Translations under genes and position numbers: made by a program
Assembly: GCF_020991085.1 (NCBI RefSeq)
Contig: NZ_CP087719.1
Coordinates: forward strand, 1,632,001-1,696,000
Source of the DNA: Roseomonas sp. OT10
GTDB taxonomy: Bacteria; Pseudomonadota; Alphaproteobacteria; Acetobacterales; Acetobacteraceae
Direction: 5' to 3'
DNA: 64,000 bases
Shown: piece after piece, positions 53,149 to 62,235 of the stretch
Numbering within the stretch: the first letter of the stretch is position 1
Layout: every line of letters begins with the position of its first letter
Notes under the pieces: generated by a model
What the model was told of the DNA's origin: nothing
The model's database searches: none
What the model saw: the letters and a program-made list of their open reading frames with translations, nothing else

Positions 53149-55935
53149 GTGGGTCAAGCGGTCGCAGCGCTGCGTCGTGTCCTGTCGGCGGTCCTCGCCG
53201 GAAGCCTCCTCCTGTCGTCGCCGGCACAGGCCCAGGCGCCGGGCGTCGCGCCGTCGCCGCTGCTGTCGCCCCCCTCGCTGCCCTCGGTGCTGCCCGGCGG
53301 CGCGCCCCTGCCCAACCTCCCGGCCCAGACGCAGCAGGAGATCCTGCAACGCATCCTCGATGCCGCGGCGGGCCGCATGCCGCCGCCGCCGCTGGCCGCT
53401 CCCGTGCCGGCGGTGCCCCTGGCTCTGCCCGGCGCGCCTGCCGCCGGCATCTCCGCCCCGGTCCCGGCGGCGGTGGAGCCCCTGTCCAATACGGAGACCT
53501 TCTTCGCGAACCGCCTGCCCGAACAGCAGCCGCCGCTGCGCCAGTTCGGCTACGACCTGTTCCAGTTCCATGCCGCCGTCGCACCCGGCGCCGCGCCGCT
53601 GACCGCCGGGGCGCTGCCCGACGACTACGTGCTGGGGCGCGACGACGAGGTGCTGATCGCCCTGCGTGGCCGTGCCCGGCAATCCTACACCCTGAAGGTC
53701 GGGCGGGACGGGCTGCTGCTGCTGCCCGACCTGCAGCCCTTCGTGGCCGCCGGCCGCACCCTGCGCGAGCTGCGCGCGGAGGTCGAGGCGCGGGTGGCGC
53801 GGGAGCTGGGGGGGTCGGAGGCCTTCGTCTCCATTGCGCAGACGCGGCAGGTCGGCATCGTCGTCGCGGGCGAGGTGACCCGGCCCGGGCTGGTCGCGCT
53901 GCCGGCGCTGTCCAGCCTGCTCGACGCGCTGAACGCGGCGGGCGGGGTGCGGCGCACGGGCTCGCTCCGCGCCATCCGGGTCGAGGGGCCGCGCGGCGGC
54001 CGGGTGGTCGACCTCTATCCGCTGATCGCGGGGATCGGGCCGGCGCCCGACCTGTCGCTGCGCGAGGGCGACCGCGTGCTGGTGCCGGCGCTGGGCGGGG
54101 TCGTCGCGGTGGCGGGGGACGTGACGCGGCCCGCCATCTACGAGCTTCCGGCCGGCGCCGCGGTGGCGCCGCTGGCCCATGCGCTGCGCCTGGCCGGGGA
54201 GACGTTGCGCCCCGCCGGGAACCGCTTCCTGCTGCAGGGCACGGATGCCGGCGGCCGCCGCGCCTTCGCCGAGATCGCCCCGGCGGCGCCGCTGCGCCGG
54301 GGCGACGCCGTGCTGGTGCAGCCGGGCGCCGACGTGGCGGCGAATGCGCTGCGGCTGGCGGGGCACGTGGCCGCGCCGGTCCTGCGCTCCGCCGGTGGCG
54401 GCCGGGGGCGGGCCGGCTTCTCGCTGCGGCAGCTCCTGTCGGATTCCCGGCTGGTGCGGCCCGACCCCTATGTCCGGCTCGGGGTCGTATGGCGGATCGA
54501 CCCGGCGACGCGCGTGCGCCGCTTCCTGGGCTTCGACCTCGGCCGCGTGTTGCAGGGGCAGTCCGACATGCCGCTGCGCGAGTCGGACGAGGTCCTGATC
54601 CTCTCCCAGGCGGATGTGCAGTGGCTCGCTTCGCCGCCGGTGCAGCGGGCCTTGCGTGGCGAGGTCCCGGCCCCCGCCGTCCTGCCCGTGGCCGCGCCGC
54701 CCGGCCCCGCCGGCGTGGCGCCCGCCGTGCTGGCGGTCCCGCCCCCCACGGACTGCCCGGCCCTGCAGGGGCTGGCGGTGGCGGCGCGCGCCAGCCCGCT
54801 GCGCTTCGCCCATGCCCGGGGGGCGGGCTTTCCCGACCTGGGCAACCCGCCCTGCCCGCAGATCTTCCTCGACCAGCCGGCGCTGCTGCCCTTCCTGGTG
54901 GGGCAGGCCGTGCTGCTGACCGGCGAGGTCGGCATGCCGGGCCTCTATCCGATCCTCGAGGATACCGGGCTGGACCAGGTGATGGCCGCGGCCGGCGGCG
55001 CGGGCGACACGGCCGACCTCTCCGCGGTGGAGTTCGCGCGGGAGCCGCTGGAGCAGGCGGGGGCCATCCCGCTGACCCGCGTGCAGCTCGACCTGCGGTC
55101 GCGCAACTTCGCTGCCGTGCGCCTGTCGCCGCGCGACGCGGTGCGGGTGCCGCGCGGCTTCGGCGACCGCGACCTGGGGCCGGTGACGCTGATGGGCGAG
55201 TTCATCCGCCCCGGCACCTACGACATCCGGCGCGGCGAGAAGCTGTCGGAGCTGATCGCCCGCGCCGGCGGGCTGACGCCGCAGGCCTATCCCTACGGCG
55301 CCGTCTTCACCCGCGAGAGCGTGCGGCAGCGGCAGCAGGACGGCTTCGCCCGCACGGCGCGGGAGCTGGAGACCAGCCTGATCCAGGTCGCGGCCGGGCA
55401 GGCCGTGGCGGGCAGCCGGGCGAGCGGCGACCTGGGCGGCGCCATCACCGCCGGGCGCGAGCTGGCGGGCGCGTTGCGCGAGGCGCGCGCCGCCGGGCGG
55501 ATGGTGGTGGAGGCGAACCCGGTGATCCTGGCCGCCCGGCCGGAGCTGGACGTGCTGCTGGAGCCGGGGGACCTGATCGCTGTGCCGAAGCGGCCGAACG
55601 AGGTCACCGTCGTGGGCGCGGTGTTGAACCCCGGCAGCCTGCAGTTCATCACCGGCGGCAAGGCGGCGGATTACGTGCGGGCCGCCGGGGGGGAGCAGCG
55701 CTTCGCCGATTCCGGCCGTGGCTTCGTGGTGCTGCCCAACGGCCAGTCGGTGCCGGCTGGGCTCGGCGCCTGGCAGGCGGGCGGGCCGCCCGTGCCGCCG
55801 GGCTCCCTGGTGGTGATCCCGCAGGACCCGAGTCCCTTCGAGACCTGGGGCTTCATCCGCGACCTGACCCAGGTCCTCGGCCAGGTCAGCGTCAGCGCCG
55901 CCGCGCTCGCCGTCGTGTCGCGGCAGACGCGGTAG
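53149..55935 (+). CDS. Large OPX protein with multiple SLBB repeats
   Basis: A 928-residue secreted protein. A signal peptide (about 1-30, ending SSPAQAQA) is followed by a Pro-rich stretch, then a poly-saccharide-export domain starting at PDDYVLGRDDEVLIALRGRA (about residue 160). A chain of SLBB-type domains follows (VVAGEVTRPGLVALPALSS, VAVAGDVTRPAIYELPAG, LTGEVGMPGLYPI, LMGEFIRPGTYDIR and VVGAVLNPGSLQF). It is more than twice the length of Wza-type OPX proteins and has no lipobox. Predicted outer-membrane/periplasmic conduit for the locus 2 polymer. The start is GTG 53149, with GGGGGATG upstream. A two-OPX arrangement exists with 27698-28888. Confidence 0.88.
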   Translation: MGQAVAALRRVLSAVLAGSLLLSSPAQAQAPGVAPSPLLSPPSLPSVLPGGAPLPNLPAQTQQEILQRILDAAAGRMPPPPLAAPVPAVPLALPGAPAAGISAPVPAAVEPLSNTETFFANRLPEQQPPLRQFGYDLFQFHAAVAPGAAPLTAGALPDDYVLGRDDEVLIALRGRARQSYTLKVGRDGLLLLPDLQPFVAAGRTLRELRAEVEARVARELGGSEAFVSIAQTRQVGIVVAGEVTRPGLVALPALSSLLDALNAAGGVRRTGSLRAIRVEGPRGGRVVDLYPLIAGIGPAPDLSLREGDRVLVPALGGVVAVAGDVTRPAIYELPAGAAVAPLAHALRLAGETLRPAGNRFLLQGTDAGGRRAFAEIAPAAPLRRGDAVLVQPGADVAANALRLAGHVAAPVLRSAGGGRGRAGFSLRQLLSDSRLVRPDPYVRLGVVWRIDPATRVRRFLGFDLGRVLQGQSDMPLRESDEVLILSQADVQWLASPPVQRALRGEVPAPAVLPVAAPPGPAGVAPAVLAVPPPTDCPALQGLAVAARASPLRFAHARGAGFPDLGNPPCPQIFLDQPALLPFLVGQAVLLTGEVGMPGLYPILEDTGLDQVMAAAGGAGDTADLSAVEFAREPLEQAGAIPLTRVQLDLRSRNFAAVRLSPRDAVRVPRGFGDRDLGPVTLMGEFIRPGTYDIRRGEKLSELIARAGGLTPQAYPYGAVFTRESVRQRQQDGFARTARELETSLIQVAAGQAVAGSRASGDLGGAITAGRELAGALREARAAGRMVVEANPVILAARPELDVLLEPGDLIAVPKRPNEVTVVGAVLNPGSLQFITGGKAADYVRAAGGEQRFADSGRGFVVLPNGQSVPAGLGAWQAGGPPVPPGSLVVIPQDPSPFETWGFIRDLTQVLGQVSVSAAALAVVSRQTR

Positions 55936-56042
55936 CCTTGCCGGAGGGGCCAGTTGCGCCGCCGCGCCCTCGCGCCGCAGGACACGCCATGGTAGTATGG
56001 TCGCTTTCGCGAAGCCGCTCCCTCATAGCCGGACCGACGACC

Positions 56043-57155
56043 ATGGCCATCGCCCAGCCCGCGCGCGCCGCCTTCGGCCGGATCGGCGCGGCAGCCGGCC
56101 TCGGGTGCCTCGCCACGCTGCTGGCGGCGGGCCCCGTCCTTGCGGAACCGCTGCGCATCGCGCTGGTTGTCGGCAATGGCGCCTACGCCGCTGCGGGCGG
56201 CCCCATGCCCGTGCCGGCCTGCCCGGATTCGGCGCGGGCCGTCGGCGCGGCGCTGCGCGGGCAGGGCTTCGAGGTGACGGAGCGGCTGGACGCCACGCGC
56301 AGCGTGGCCGATGCGGCCATGGCCGGATTCGCGCGGAAGTTGCGCGACGAACCGGGCTCGATCGGCGTCGCCTATGTCTGCGGCCGGGCATCGGAGTTCA
56401 ACGGCCGTGCCTTCCTGCTGCCGGTCTCCGCCAACCCTGCCCGGGATTCCGACGTGCTGACGCAGGGGCTGCTCGCGCGGCTGCTGCCGGATGCGCTGTC
56501 GCGCGGGGCGGTGCGGTCCGGGTTCGTCGCCTTCGACGTCGTGCCCGCCGCCGGCCCGGCCGACCTGCCGGCCTTCGCCGCCCTGGCCGAAGCGGCGGCC
56601 GCCTCGGGCGTCGCGTTGGTCGTGGCCCGGCCGGCCGACGACACGGCGCCTGGCCCCACCCCGCTGGCCGCCGCGCTGCGGACCGGCCTCGCCGCGCCGG
56701 CGGTGACGCCGGCTGCGCTGGTTGAGGCGTTGCGCCGCGAGGTGCCCGGGGCGACGCTGCTGGCGGCGCGCCTGCCCGGATCGCCGCTCCCGCCGCTCGA
56801 CCTGCCGCCGCCGGACGCGCCCGCGCCCAGTGCCGCCGCCCCGCCCGTGCCGGAGCCCGCCGCGCCGGAGCCCGCCGTCGCGGCGGCCCCGGTGCCGCCA
56901 CCGGCCACCTTGCCGCCGGCTGCGGCCACGCCTCCCGCTGTCGCCATGCCGGAGGAGGGGCGGATGACCGAAGCCGACCGGCGCCGCGTCCAGGCGGCGC
57001 TGGCGCGCCTCGGCTACTACGCCGACCGGGTGGACGGACGCTTCGGCCCGGGCACCCGCGCCGCGATCCGGCGCTTCCAGTTCGAGCTCAAGGCGGAGAT
57101 GACCGGCGTGCTGACGGCGGAGCAGGCGACGCGCCTCGTCGACGAGGCGTCCTAG
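56043..57155 (+). CDS. Caspase-like (peptidase C14) pseudoenzyme with C-terminal peptidoglycan-binding domain
   Basis: A 370-residue exported protein. Signal peptide residues 1-34 (LATLLAAGPVLAEP). Residues 37-230 follow the caspase p20 layout (RIALVVGNGAYAAAGG, ALRGQGFEVTERLDATR, FNGRAFLLPVSANP). The catalytic His motif (YAGHG type) reads VCGRASE, and the Cys motif (DACR type) reads FDVVPAAG, so it should be inactive. A Pro/Ala linker (about 240-300) leads to a PG_binding_1 domain (VQAALARLGYYADRVDGRFG, FGPGTRAAIRRFQ). It lies 107 bp after the OPX gene. Its TAG stop was rebuilt by the IS insertion. An in-frame ATG at 55989 is a possible longer start. Confidence 0.75.
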   Translation: MAIAQPARAAFGRIGAAAGLGCLATLLAAGPVLAEPLRIALVVGNGAYAAAGGPMPVPACPDSARAVGAALRGQGFEVTERLDATRSVADAAMAGFARKLRDEPGSIGVAYVCGRASEFNGRAFLLPVSANPARDSDVLTQGLLARLLPDALSRGAVRSGFVAFDVVPAAGPADLPAFAALAEAAAASGVALVVARPADDTAPGPTPLAAALRTGLAAPAVTPAALVEALRREVPGATLLAARLPGSPLPPLDLPPPDAPAPSAAAPPVPEPAAPEPAVAAAPVPPPATLPPAAATPPAVAMPEEGRMTEADRRRVQAALARLGYYADRVDGRFGPGTRAAIRRFQFELKAEMTGVLTAEQATRLVDEAS

Positions 57156-57918
57156 GTCGTGGACTCATAAGATTTGAGCCACAGACGTGTTGAGGCGAGG
57201 AGAATGGCGGCGAGGAAGTTGCGCGCGAGCTTGTCGAAGCGGGTGGCGATGCGCCTGAAGTGCTTGAGCTTGCAGAAGAAGCGTTCGACCTGATTGCGTT
57301 GACGGTAGAGGGTCGGATCGACGGAGCGCTGTATCTTCCGGTCCCGCTGGGTCGGGATATGGGCGCAGCCTCCGCGATCCCGAACCAGATCGAGGATGGC
57401 CTGCGCGTCATAGCCCCGGTCAGCGACAAGGGCTTGGGCGGGCGGCAGGCCGTCGATCAGGGCCTCCACGGCGGCCTTGTCTGAGGCTTGTCCAGCCGAG
57501 AGCACGATCCGCAGCGGCAATCCATCCTGGTTCACCAGGACGTTGATCTTGGTGCTCAGTCCTCCACGAGAACGGCCGATGGCGTGATCCGGGCCCCCTT
57601 TTTTCCACCGGCGGCATGCTGGTGGGCCCGGATGATGGAACTGTCGATCAGGTGCAGGGATTGAGGCGATGTTGCCGCCAGAGCCTCAAAGACCCGCAGC
57701 CAGACCCCGGCCTTCGCCCACCGGTTGTAGCGATTGTAGATCGTGGTGGAGGGACCATAGCGGCTCGGCAGGTCCCGCCATGGCGAGCCTGTTCGCAGCA
57801 CATAGAAAATCCCGTTGATCACCCGACGATCGTCCACCCGGGCCACCCCGCGGGGCTTGTTCGGCAGCAACGCCTCAATCAACCGCCACTCCGCCTCGCT
57901 CAAATCGTACCTCGCCAT
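57152..57918 (-). CDS. IS5-family DDE transposase made by -1 frameshifting
   Basis: The first frame (57918 to 57556) begins MARYDLSEAEWRLIEALLP and includes INGIFYVLRTGSPWRDLP and HLIDSSIIRAHQHAAGGKK, with the first catalytic Asp in LIDSS. The second frame carries LVADRGYDAQAILDLV (second Asp) and RNQVERFFCKLKHFRR (catalytic Glu), ending at 57152. The two join across an A6G heptamer (about 57599-57605 on the minus strand): a -1 slip there yields KKGGPDHAIGRSRGGLSTK, the expected family sequence. This is the programmed-frameshift design of IS427-type elements. The final TAG codon lies outside the IS and is provided by the target TA and the preceding C. Confidence 0.85.
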
Positions 57919-57986
57919 CCAAGGCTCCTTCCCAGAGACTTGAATCAGCCTCCCGCTCAACCAGCAAGCTTTATGAGTTCAGAACC
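57155..57986 (-). mobile_element. IS5-family (IS427-group-like) insertion sequence, 832 bp
   Basis: Terminal inverted repeats: GGTCGTGGACTCATAA at 57155-57170 and, on the other strand, GGTTCTGAACTCATAA at 57986-57971, matching at 13 of 16 positions. A TA target duplication flanks it (57153-57154 and 57987-57988), as is known for this group. It encodes one transposase in two overlapping frames. The element looks complete and possibly active. Confidence 0.88.
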
Positions 57987-58091
57987 TAGCGCGGCCGCGC
58001 CCCGACCCGGGGCGGCGGGACGCGGGCGGGGCGGGGGTGAAGGTGTCGCAGGGCCCGCCCGCGGGCGGCCGCGGCGGGGAGGGGACGGTCC

Positions 58092-58967
58092 ATGGGGCTG
58101 AGGGTCAAGTTCAACCTGGTGATGGTCGGGGCGCTGCTGGTCGGGCTGCTCCTGGCCGCCTATTTCGCGCGCGGCATCGCCGAGGAGACGGCACGGCGCC
58201 AGGTGCAGCAGGAGGCGACGCTGCTGATGCTGCAGGCCACCGCCGTGCGCGGCTATACCGCCGGCGAGGTCGCGCCGCTGCTGAACGAGCAGTCGCAGCT
58301 GCGCTTCCTGCCGCACACCGTCCCGTCCTGGTCCGCGCAGACGGTCTTCCGCACGGTGCAGAAGAGCTTCCCGGACTACGACTACAAGGAAGCGGCGCTG
58401 AACCCGACCAACCCCGCGGACCGCGCCACGGACTGGGAGGCGGACATCATCAACCTGTTCCGGCGCGACCAGCAGCTCGCGCAGCATTTCGGCGAGCGGG
58501 AGACGCCGGCCGGCCCGGTGCTGACCTTCGCCCGGCCCTTCCGGCTGACGGACCGCAACTGCCTTGCCTGCCACTCCACCCCGTCCGCGGCGCCGGCGGC
58601 GATGATCGACCTGTACGGGCCGAACAACGGCTTCGGCTGGCAGCTGGGCGACGTGATCGGGGCGCAGATCGTGTCCGTGCCGATGCGCGTGGCGCTGGAC
58701 CGCGCCAACACCACCCTGATCGCCTTCCTCTCCAGCCTCGGCGCCGTGTTCCTGGCCGTGCTGCTGCTGCTGAACCTGCTGCTGCACGTCTTCATCATCA
58801 AGCCGGTGCAGCGCATGACCGGCATGGCCGAACGGGTGGCGGCGGGCGAGATGGACATGCCGGAATACCAGGTCACCGGGAAGGACGAGATCGCCTCGCT
58901 GGCGCGCAGCTTCAACCTGATGCGGCGCTCGCTGGCCAATGCGATGAAGATGCTCGAGGAAGGCTGA
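58092..58967 (+). CDS. DUF3365 (Tll0287-like) heme-binding membrane protein with HAMP domain
   Basis: A 291-residue membrane protein. The first helix is at about 10-28, followed by a periplasmic DUF3365 domain (QKSFPDYDYKEAALNPTNP) with one c-type heme site, CLACHS, at about residue 158. A second helix at about 215-240 leads to a HAMP domain (IIKPVQRMTGMAERVAAGEM, DEIASLARSFNLMRRSL) and the protein ends. The HAMP has no output domain. Such proteins are thought to sense redox or gas ligands. GGGGAGGGGA precedes ATG 58092. A Ser/Thr kinase gene follows 55 bp later, so the two may form a signalling pair. Confidence 0.85.
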   Translation: MGLRVKFNLVMVGALLVGLLLAAYFARGIAEETARRQVQQEATLLMLQATAVRGYTAGEVAPLLNEQSQLRFLPHTVPSWSAQTVFRTVQKSFPDYDYKEAALNPTNPADRATDWEADIINLFRRDQQLAQHFGERETPAGPVLTFARPFRLTDRNCLACHSTPSAAPAAMIDLYGPNNGFGWQLGDVIGAQIVSVPMRVALDRANTTLIAFLSSLGAVFLAVLLLLNLLLHVFIIKPVQRMTGMAERVAAGEMDMPEYQVTGKDEIASLARSFNLMRRSLANAMKMLEEG

Positions 58968-59022
58968 GCGCAGCGGTGCCGGACATCTTCCAGCAACGTG
59001 CGGGCCGCAGGATGGCGGCCCG

Positions 59023-60480
59023 ATGACACCGGACCAGCCGCGGCAGATCGGCCGCTACCTCGTGGAAGCCCTGGTCGGCCGCGGCGCCATGGGCGTGATC
59101 TACCGGGCGCACGACCCGGAGATCGACCGCACGCTGGCCATCAAGCTGGTCGCCGCCGCCCTGCTGGAAGGGGCGGACGCCGCAGAGTACCTGGACCGCT
59201 TCCGGCGGGAGGCCAGGGCCTCCGGCCGCTGTTCCCATCCCAACATCGTCGCGGTGCACGACTTCGGCCTGCACGAGGGCCGCCCCTTCCTGGCAATGGA
59301 GTTCGTGGAAGGGATGAGCCTGCAGGCCGCCGTGTCGGCCGGGCGGCGCTTCACCCTGGCCGAAGCGGCGCGGATCCTGGGGCAGGTGCTCGACGCGCTG
59401 GACTGCGCCCATGCCGCCGGCATCGTCCACCGGGACATCAAGCCGGCCAATATCCTCGTCCTCCCGGACCTGCGGGTGAAGGTCGCGGATTTCGGCATCG
59501 CCCGCTTCGGGGATTCCAGCCTGACGCAGCTCGGCAACATGGTCGGCACGCCCGCCTACATGTCGCCGGAGCAGTGCCGGGGAGAGGCGGTGGACGGGCG
59601 CACCGACCTCTTCTCCGCCGCGGCCGTGCTGCACGAGCTGCTGACCGGCGGCCGCGCCTTCGGCGGCGGCTCGGTGGTGGAGGTGATCCGCCGCGTGATG
59701 GAGGCCGAGCCGCCGCCCCTGCCGCCCCCCGTGGCCGCCCTGGCGCCGGGCCTGCCCTCCGTGCTGGCACGCGCGCTGGCGAAGCGGCCGGAGGAGCGCT
59801 TCGCCTCCGCCGCCGAGATGGCGGCGGCGCTGCGCGGCGCGGTGTCGGGCTCGCCCCTGGCGGCGGGCGACGATCATACCGTGCTGTGGAGCCCCGACCT
59901 GCCCCCGCCCGCGCCGGGCGGCGCGGCGGCGGAGCCCGCGGCCTCGGGCGCCGGCCTCACCGCGCTGCTGGGCTCGGGCCTGGTGGACCGGGCGGCGATC
60001 AGCGGGATCGAGCGCTCCCTCGCGAACTACGTTGGTCCGATCGCGCCGATGCTCGTCCGTTCCGCGATCCGCCGGGCCGACAGCCTGGAGGGGCTGTGCG
60101 AGGCGCTGGCGGAGAGCATCGTCCAGCCCGAGGAGCGCCGGCGCTTCCGCGCCGAGGCGACGCAGCGCCTGTCGGGCGGGATGGGCGCGGCATCGCTGGT
60201 GGGGCGGCAGACCGGCACGGGGCGGACGGGCGGTACGGCGGCCGGGCCGGCGGCCGCCGCCACCGCGGTGCCGGCGGTTCCCGGCGCCCCACCCGCCACT
60301 GAGGTGGAGCTGGAGGCAGTGCGGGCCGCCCTGGCCCCGCATATCGGCCCGATGGCGCGCATCCTGGTACGCCGTGCGGCGGAGGGCGGCACCCCGGCGG
60401 CCGCCGTCTGGGACCGGGTGGCGCGGCATATCGACCGGGAGTCGGAGCGGGCGCAGTTCCTGCGCAAGCGGACGGCCTGA
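59023..60480 (+). CDS. Serine/threonine protein kinase with duplicated C-terminal domain
   Basis: A 485-residue Hanks-type kinase. Glycine loop GRGAMGVIYRAHD, Lys in LAIKLV, catalytic loop HRDIKPANILV, DFGIARFG and GTPAYMSPEQCRGEAVDGR lie within residues 9-275, so it should be active. No transmembrane helix is seen, so it is cytoplasmic. After a Pro/Ala linker, residues about 329-380 (SLANYVGPIAPMLVRSAIRR) and about 425-480 (LAPHIGPMARILVRRAAEGG) are two copies of one small helical domain. AGGATGG lies before ATG 59023. Probably cotranscribed with the heme-HAMP gene. Confidence 0.9.
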   Translation: MTPDQPRQIGRYLVEALVGRGAMGVIYRAHDPEIDRTLAIKLVAAALLEGADAAEYLDRFRREARASGRCSHPNIVAVHDFGLHEGRPFLAMEFVEGMSLQAAVSAGRRFTLAEAARILGQVLDALDCAHAAGIVHRDIKPANILVLPDLRVKVADFGIARFGDSSLTQLGNMVGTPAYMSPEQCRGEAVDGRTDLFSAAAVLHELLTGGRAFGGGSVVEVIRRVMEAEPPPLPPPVAALAPGLPSVLARALAKRPEERFASAAEMAAALRGAVSGSPLAAGDDHTVLWSPDLPPPAPGGAAAEPAASGAGLTALLGSGLVDRAAISGIERSLANYVGPIAPMLVRSAIRRADSLEGLCEALAESIVQPEERRRFRAEATQRLSGGMGAASLVGRQTGTGRTGGTAAGPAAAATAVPAVPGAPPATEVELEAVRAALAPHIGPMARILVRRAAEGGTPAAAVWDRVARHIDRESERAQFLRKRTA

Positions 60481-60931
60481 TACGGACGGCGGGATGCCTT
60501 GATCCGTGCCGGTGCGGGGTGCGCCCGTGGCCCGGGGGCAAGGCTCTGCCTCGCCCCCGATACCCCCACTCCGCCAGGACCCTGCGGGCCCTGGACCCGA
60601 TCAGCGCTGCCGCGGGACAGCCTGACACGGGGTCGATGCGCCGAGGAGCCATGCTCCTCGGCGGGTACGGTGTCCGTTCTCGCTGACGCGCTCTGAACCT
60701 TTTTCGGAGTCCCGCCTGTCCGCGCGCTCCCTGGGTTCAGCCCGGAGGCTGAAGCCTACCGGAAGCACCAAACTCCCAGCGGGGACCGGGGCCCGCTTGT
60801 GGCCCCGGCAGGGGAGGGTCCGGGAGGGGACGGCGTCCCCTCCCGGTCTGCCGCCCGAACACGACGGCACGACCGGTCAGGTCATCCTGCCGTCGGTATG
60901 AGGACCCGGCCTAGTGGCAGCGGCCGTGCCG
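60481..60931. other. 451-bp gene-free region between kinase and MFS gene
   Basis: Filled almost completely by repeat copy B. No protein gene, promoter with a good consensus, or U-tract terminator is seen besides the hairpins of the repeat, which might end both convergent transcripts. Confidence 0.6.
60521..60900 (-). repeat. Hairpin-rich dispersed repeat, copy B
   Basis: Reverse-complement match to copy A (27141-27545). The same three stem-loops are present: an 11-bp stem CGCCGAGGAGC/GCTCCTCGGCG (60639-60663), CCGGGGCC/GGCCCCGG (60786-60808) and the GC-rich stem near 60533-60557. It occupies most of the 451 bp between the kinase and the MFS gene. Compared with copy A there are short insertions and deletions in the non-stem parts. 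Confidence 0.8.
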
Positions 60932-62179
60932 CTATTCCGCCGCCGGGGCGGCCACGATGCCGCGCTCCGGCACCGCCTGCCAGAGTTCGGGCCGCAGCTC
61001 TTCGGGCCGGTCGGGGAAGAGCAGCGCGCAGCCGAGCGTGACCAGCCCGGAGGCCGCCAGCACCATCATGGCCAGGGACAGGTTGCCGGTGGAATCGTGC
61101 AGCCAGCCGATCAGCGGCGAGGCGGCCGCGGCGCCGACGAAGCCCACGAAGAAGCGGATGGAGTACAGCTTGGCGCGGAGTGGCGGGGCGATGTAGCGCG
61201 CCGTCATCGTCTCGTTCACCGTGACCTGGCCGAAGATGGCGGCGGCCGCCAGCCCGGCCACGGGCAGCACGATCCAGCCCTGGAGGAAGGACAGCGCGAG
61301 CAGGGTCGGCACCAGCAGCAGCGCCAGCGGCAGGAAGGCGCGGCGCAGCGTGGTGCGGTCGATCATCCGGCCCACGCTGAACTGCGTCAGCCCGCCGCAG
61401 AGGGTGGCCAGGAAGGCCAGCATCCCCACCACCGGCAGCAGCGAAGGCGAGCTCGCCAGCCGCTCCTGCATCAGCTTCGGCAGCAGCAGCGTGAAGGCGT
61501 TGAAGACGAAGCCGGAGGCGGCGGCCACCAGCATCAGCGACAGCACGGCCTGCCGCACGATCCGGGGCGGGATGGTGGGGAAGGGGCGGGCGCGGCGGGC
61601 GGCGGCGCCGTGGTCGAAGGCGGGCTCGCGCGCATACATCACCCCCATCGCCAGGCAGGCGAGGCCGGGCAGGATGAAGGCCCAGCGCCAGCCGGCCTGC
61701 GTGACGATCAGGGCGGTGGCCACCGGCGCCAGGGCCACGCCGAGATTGCCGAAGACGCCGTTGTTGCCGACGGCGCGGCCGACGCGCTCGCCCGCCGCCT
61801 CGACCAGCATGGCCGTGCCGATCGGGTGGTAGATGGCGTTGAAGGCGCCCGCGCAGGCCAGGGCGAAGGCGAGGCTCCAGGGCCCGCCGGTCAGCCCGGC
61901 CGCCACCAGGCAGAGGCCCGTGCCGAAGAAGTAGGCCAGCATCAGCGCGTGCCGGCCGAAGCGGTCCTGCAGCCAGCCCATCGGCAGGGAGCCCGCGCCG
62001 TAGAGCACGAACATCGCCGTCCCCAGCGCCAGGACCGGCCCGTACTCCGCGCCGAACACCCCCGGTTGCTGCGCCACCATGCCCAGCACGGCCGTGGCCA
62101 GGATCAGCAGCATGTAGTGGCAGAGCAGGTGGGCGGCGTTGATGAACCACACCTGGCGGGTGGCGGGATCGGTGGGCAT
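60932..62179 (-). CDS. MFS transporter
   Basis: A 415-residue major facilitator with twelve hydrophobic segments. The loop 2-3 signature is GSLPMGWLQDRFGRHALM, and its counterpart in the second half is TQFSVGRMIDRTTLRR. It starts MPTDPATRQVWFINAAHLLC. The adjacent divergent AraC regulator suggests that it is induced by its substrate, which cannot be named. The long charged loop near the middle (HGAAARRARPFPTIPPR) is typical for the family. Confidence 0.88.
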   Translation of the reverse strand: MPTDPATRQVWFINAAHLLCHYMLLILATAVLGMVAQQPGVFGAEYGPVLALGTAMFVLYGAGSLPMGWLQDRFGRHALMLAYFFGTGLCLVAAGLTGGPWSLAFALACAGAFNAIYHPIGTAMLVEAAGERVGRAVGNNGVFGNLGVALAPVATALIVTQAGWRWAFILPGLACLAMGVMYAREPAFDHGAAARRARPFPTIPPRIVRQAVLSLMLVAAASGFVFNAFTLLLPKLMQERLASSPSLLPVVGMLAFLATLCGGLTQFSVGRMIDRTTLRRAFLPLALLLVPTLLALSFLQGWIVLPVAGLAAAAIFGQVTVNETMTARYIAPPLRAKLYSIRFFVGFVGAAAASPLIGWLHDSTGNLSLAMMVLAASGLVTLGCALLFPDRPEELRPELWQAVPERGIVAAPAAE

Positions 62180-62206
62180 GGCGTCTCCTCGGCCGTCAGG
62201 ATAGGA

Positions 62207-62232
62207 CTGGCCGTCCGTCGCTGTCCGGCCAG
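62207..62232. promoter_or_regulatory. Dyad in the MFS/AraC divergent promoter region
   Basis: CTGGCCG (62207-62213) and CGGCCAG (62226-62232) with a 12-base spacer lie in the 56-bp gap between the two divergent start codons. This is the most likely operator for the AraC protein. Confidence 0.35.
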
Positions 62233-62235
62233 ATC

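Noticed and set aside
60521-60900. Treating repeat copies A and B as ends of one composite transposon
   Set aside because: They are 33 kb apart, enclose chromosomal gene clusters of uniform composition, and show no terminal repeats, transposase or target duplication. The IS at 57155-57986 is separate.
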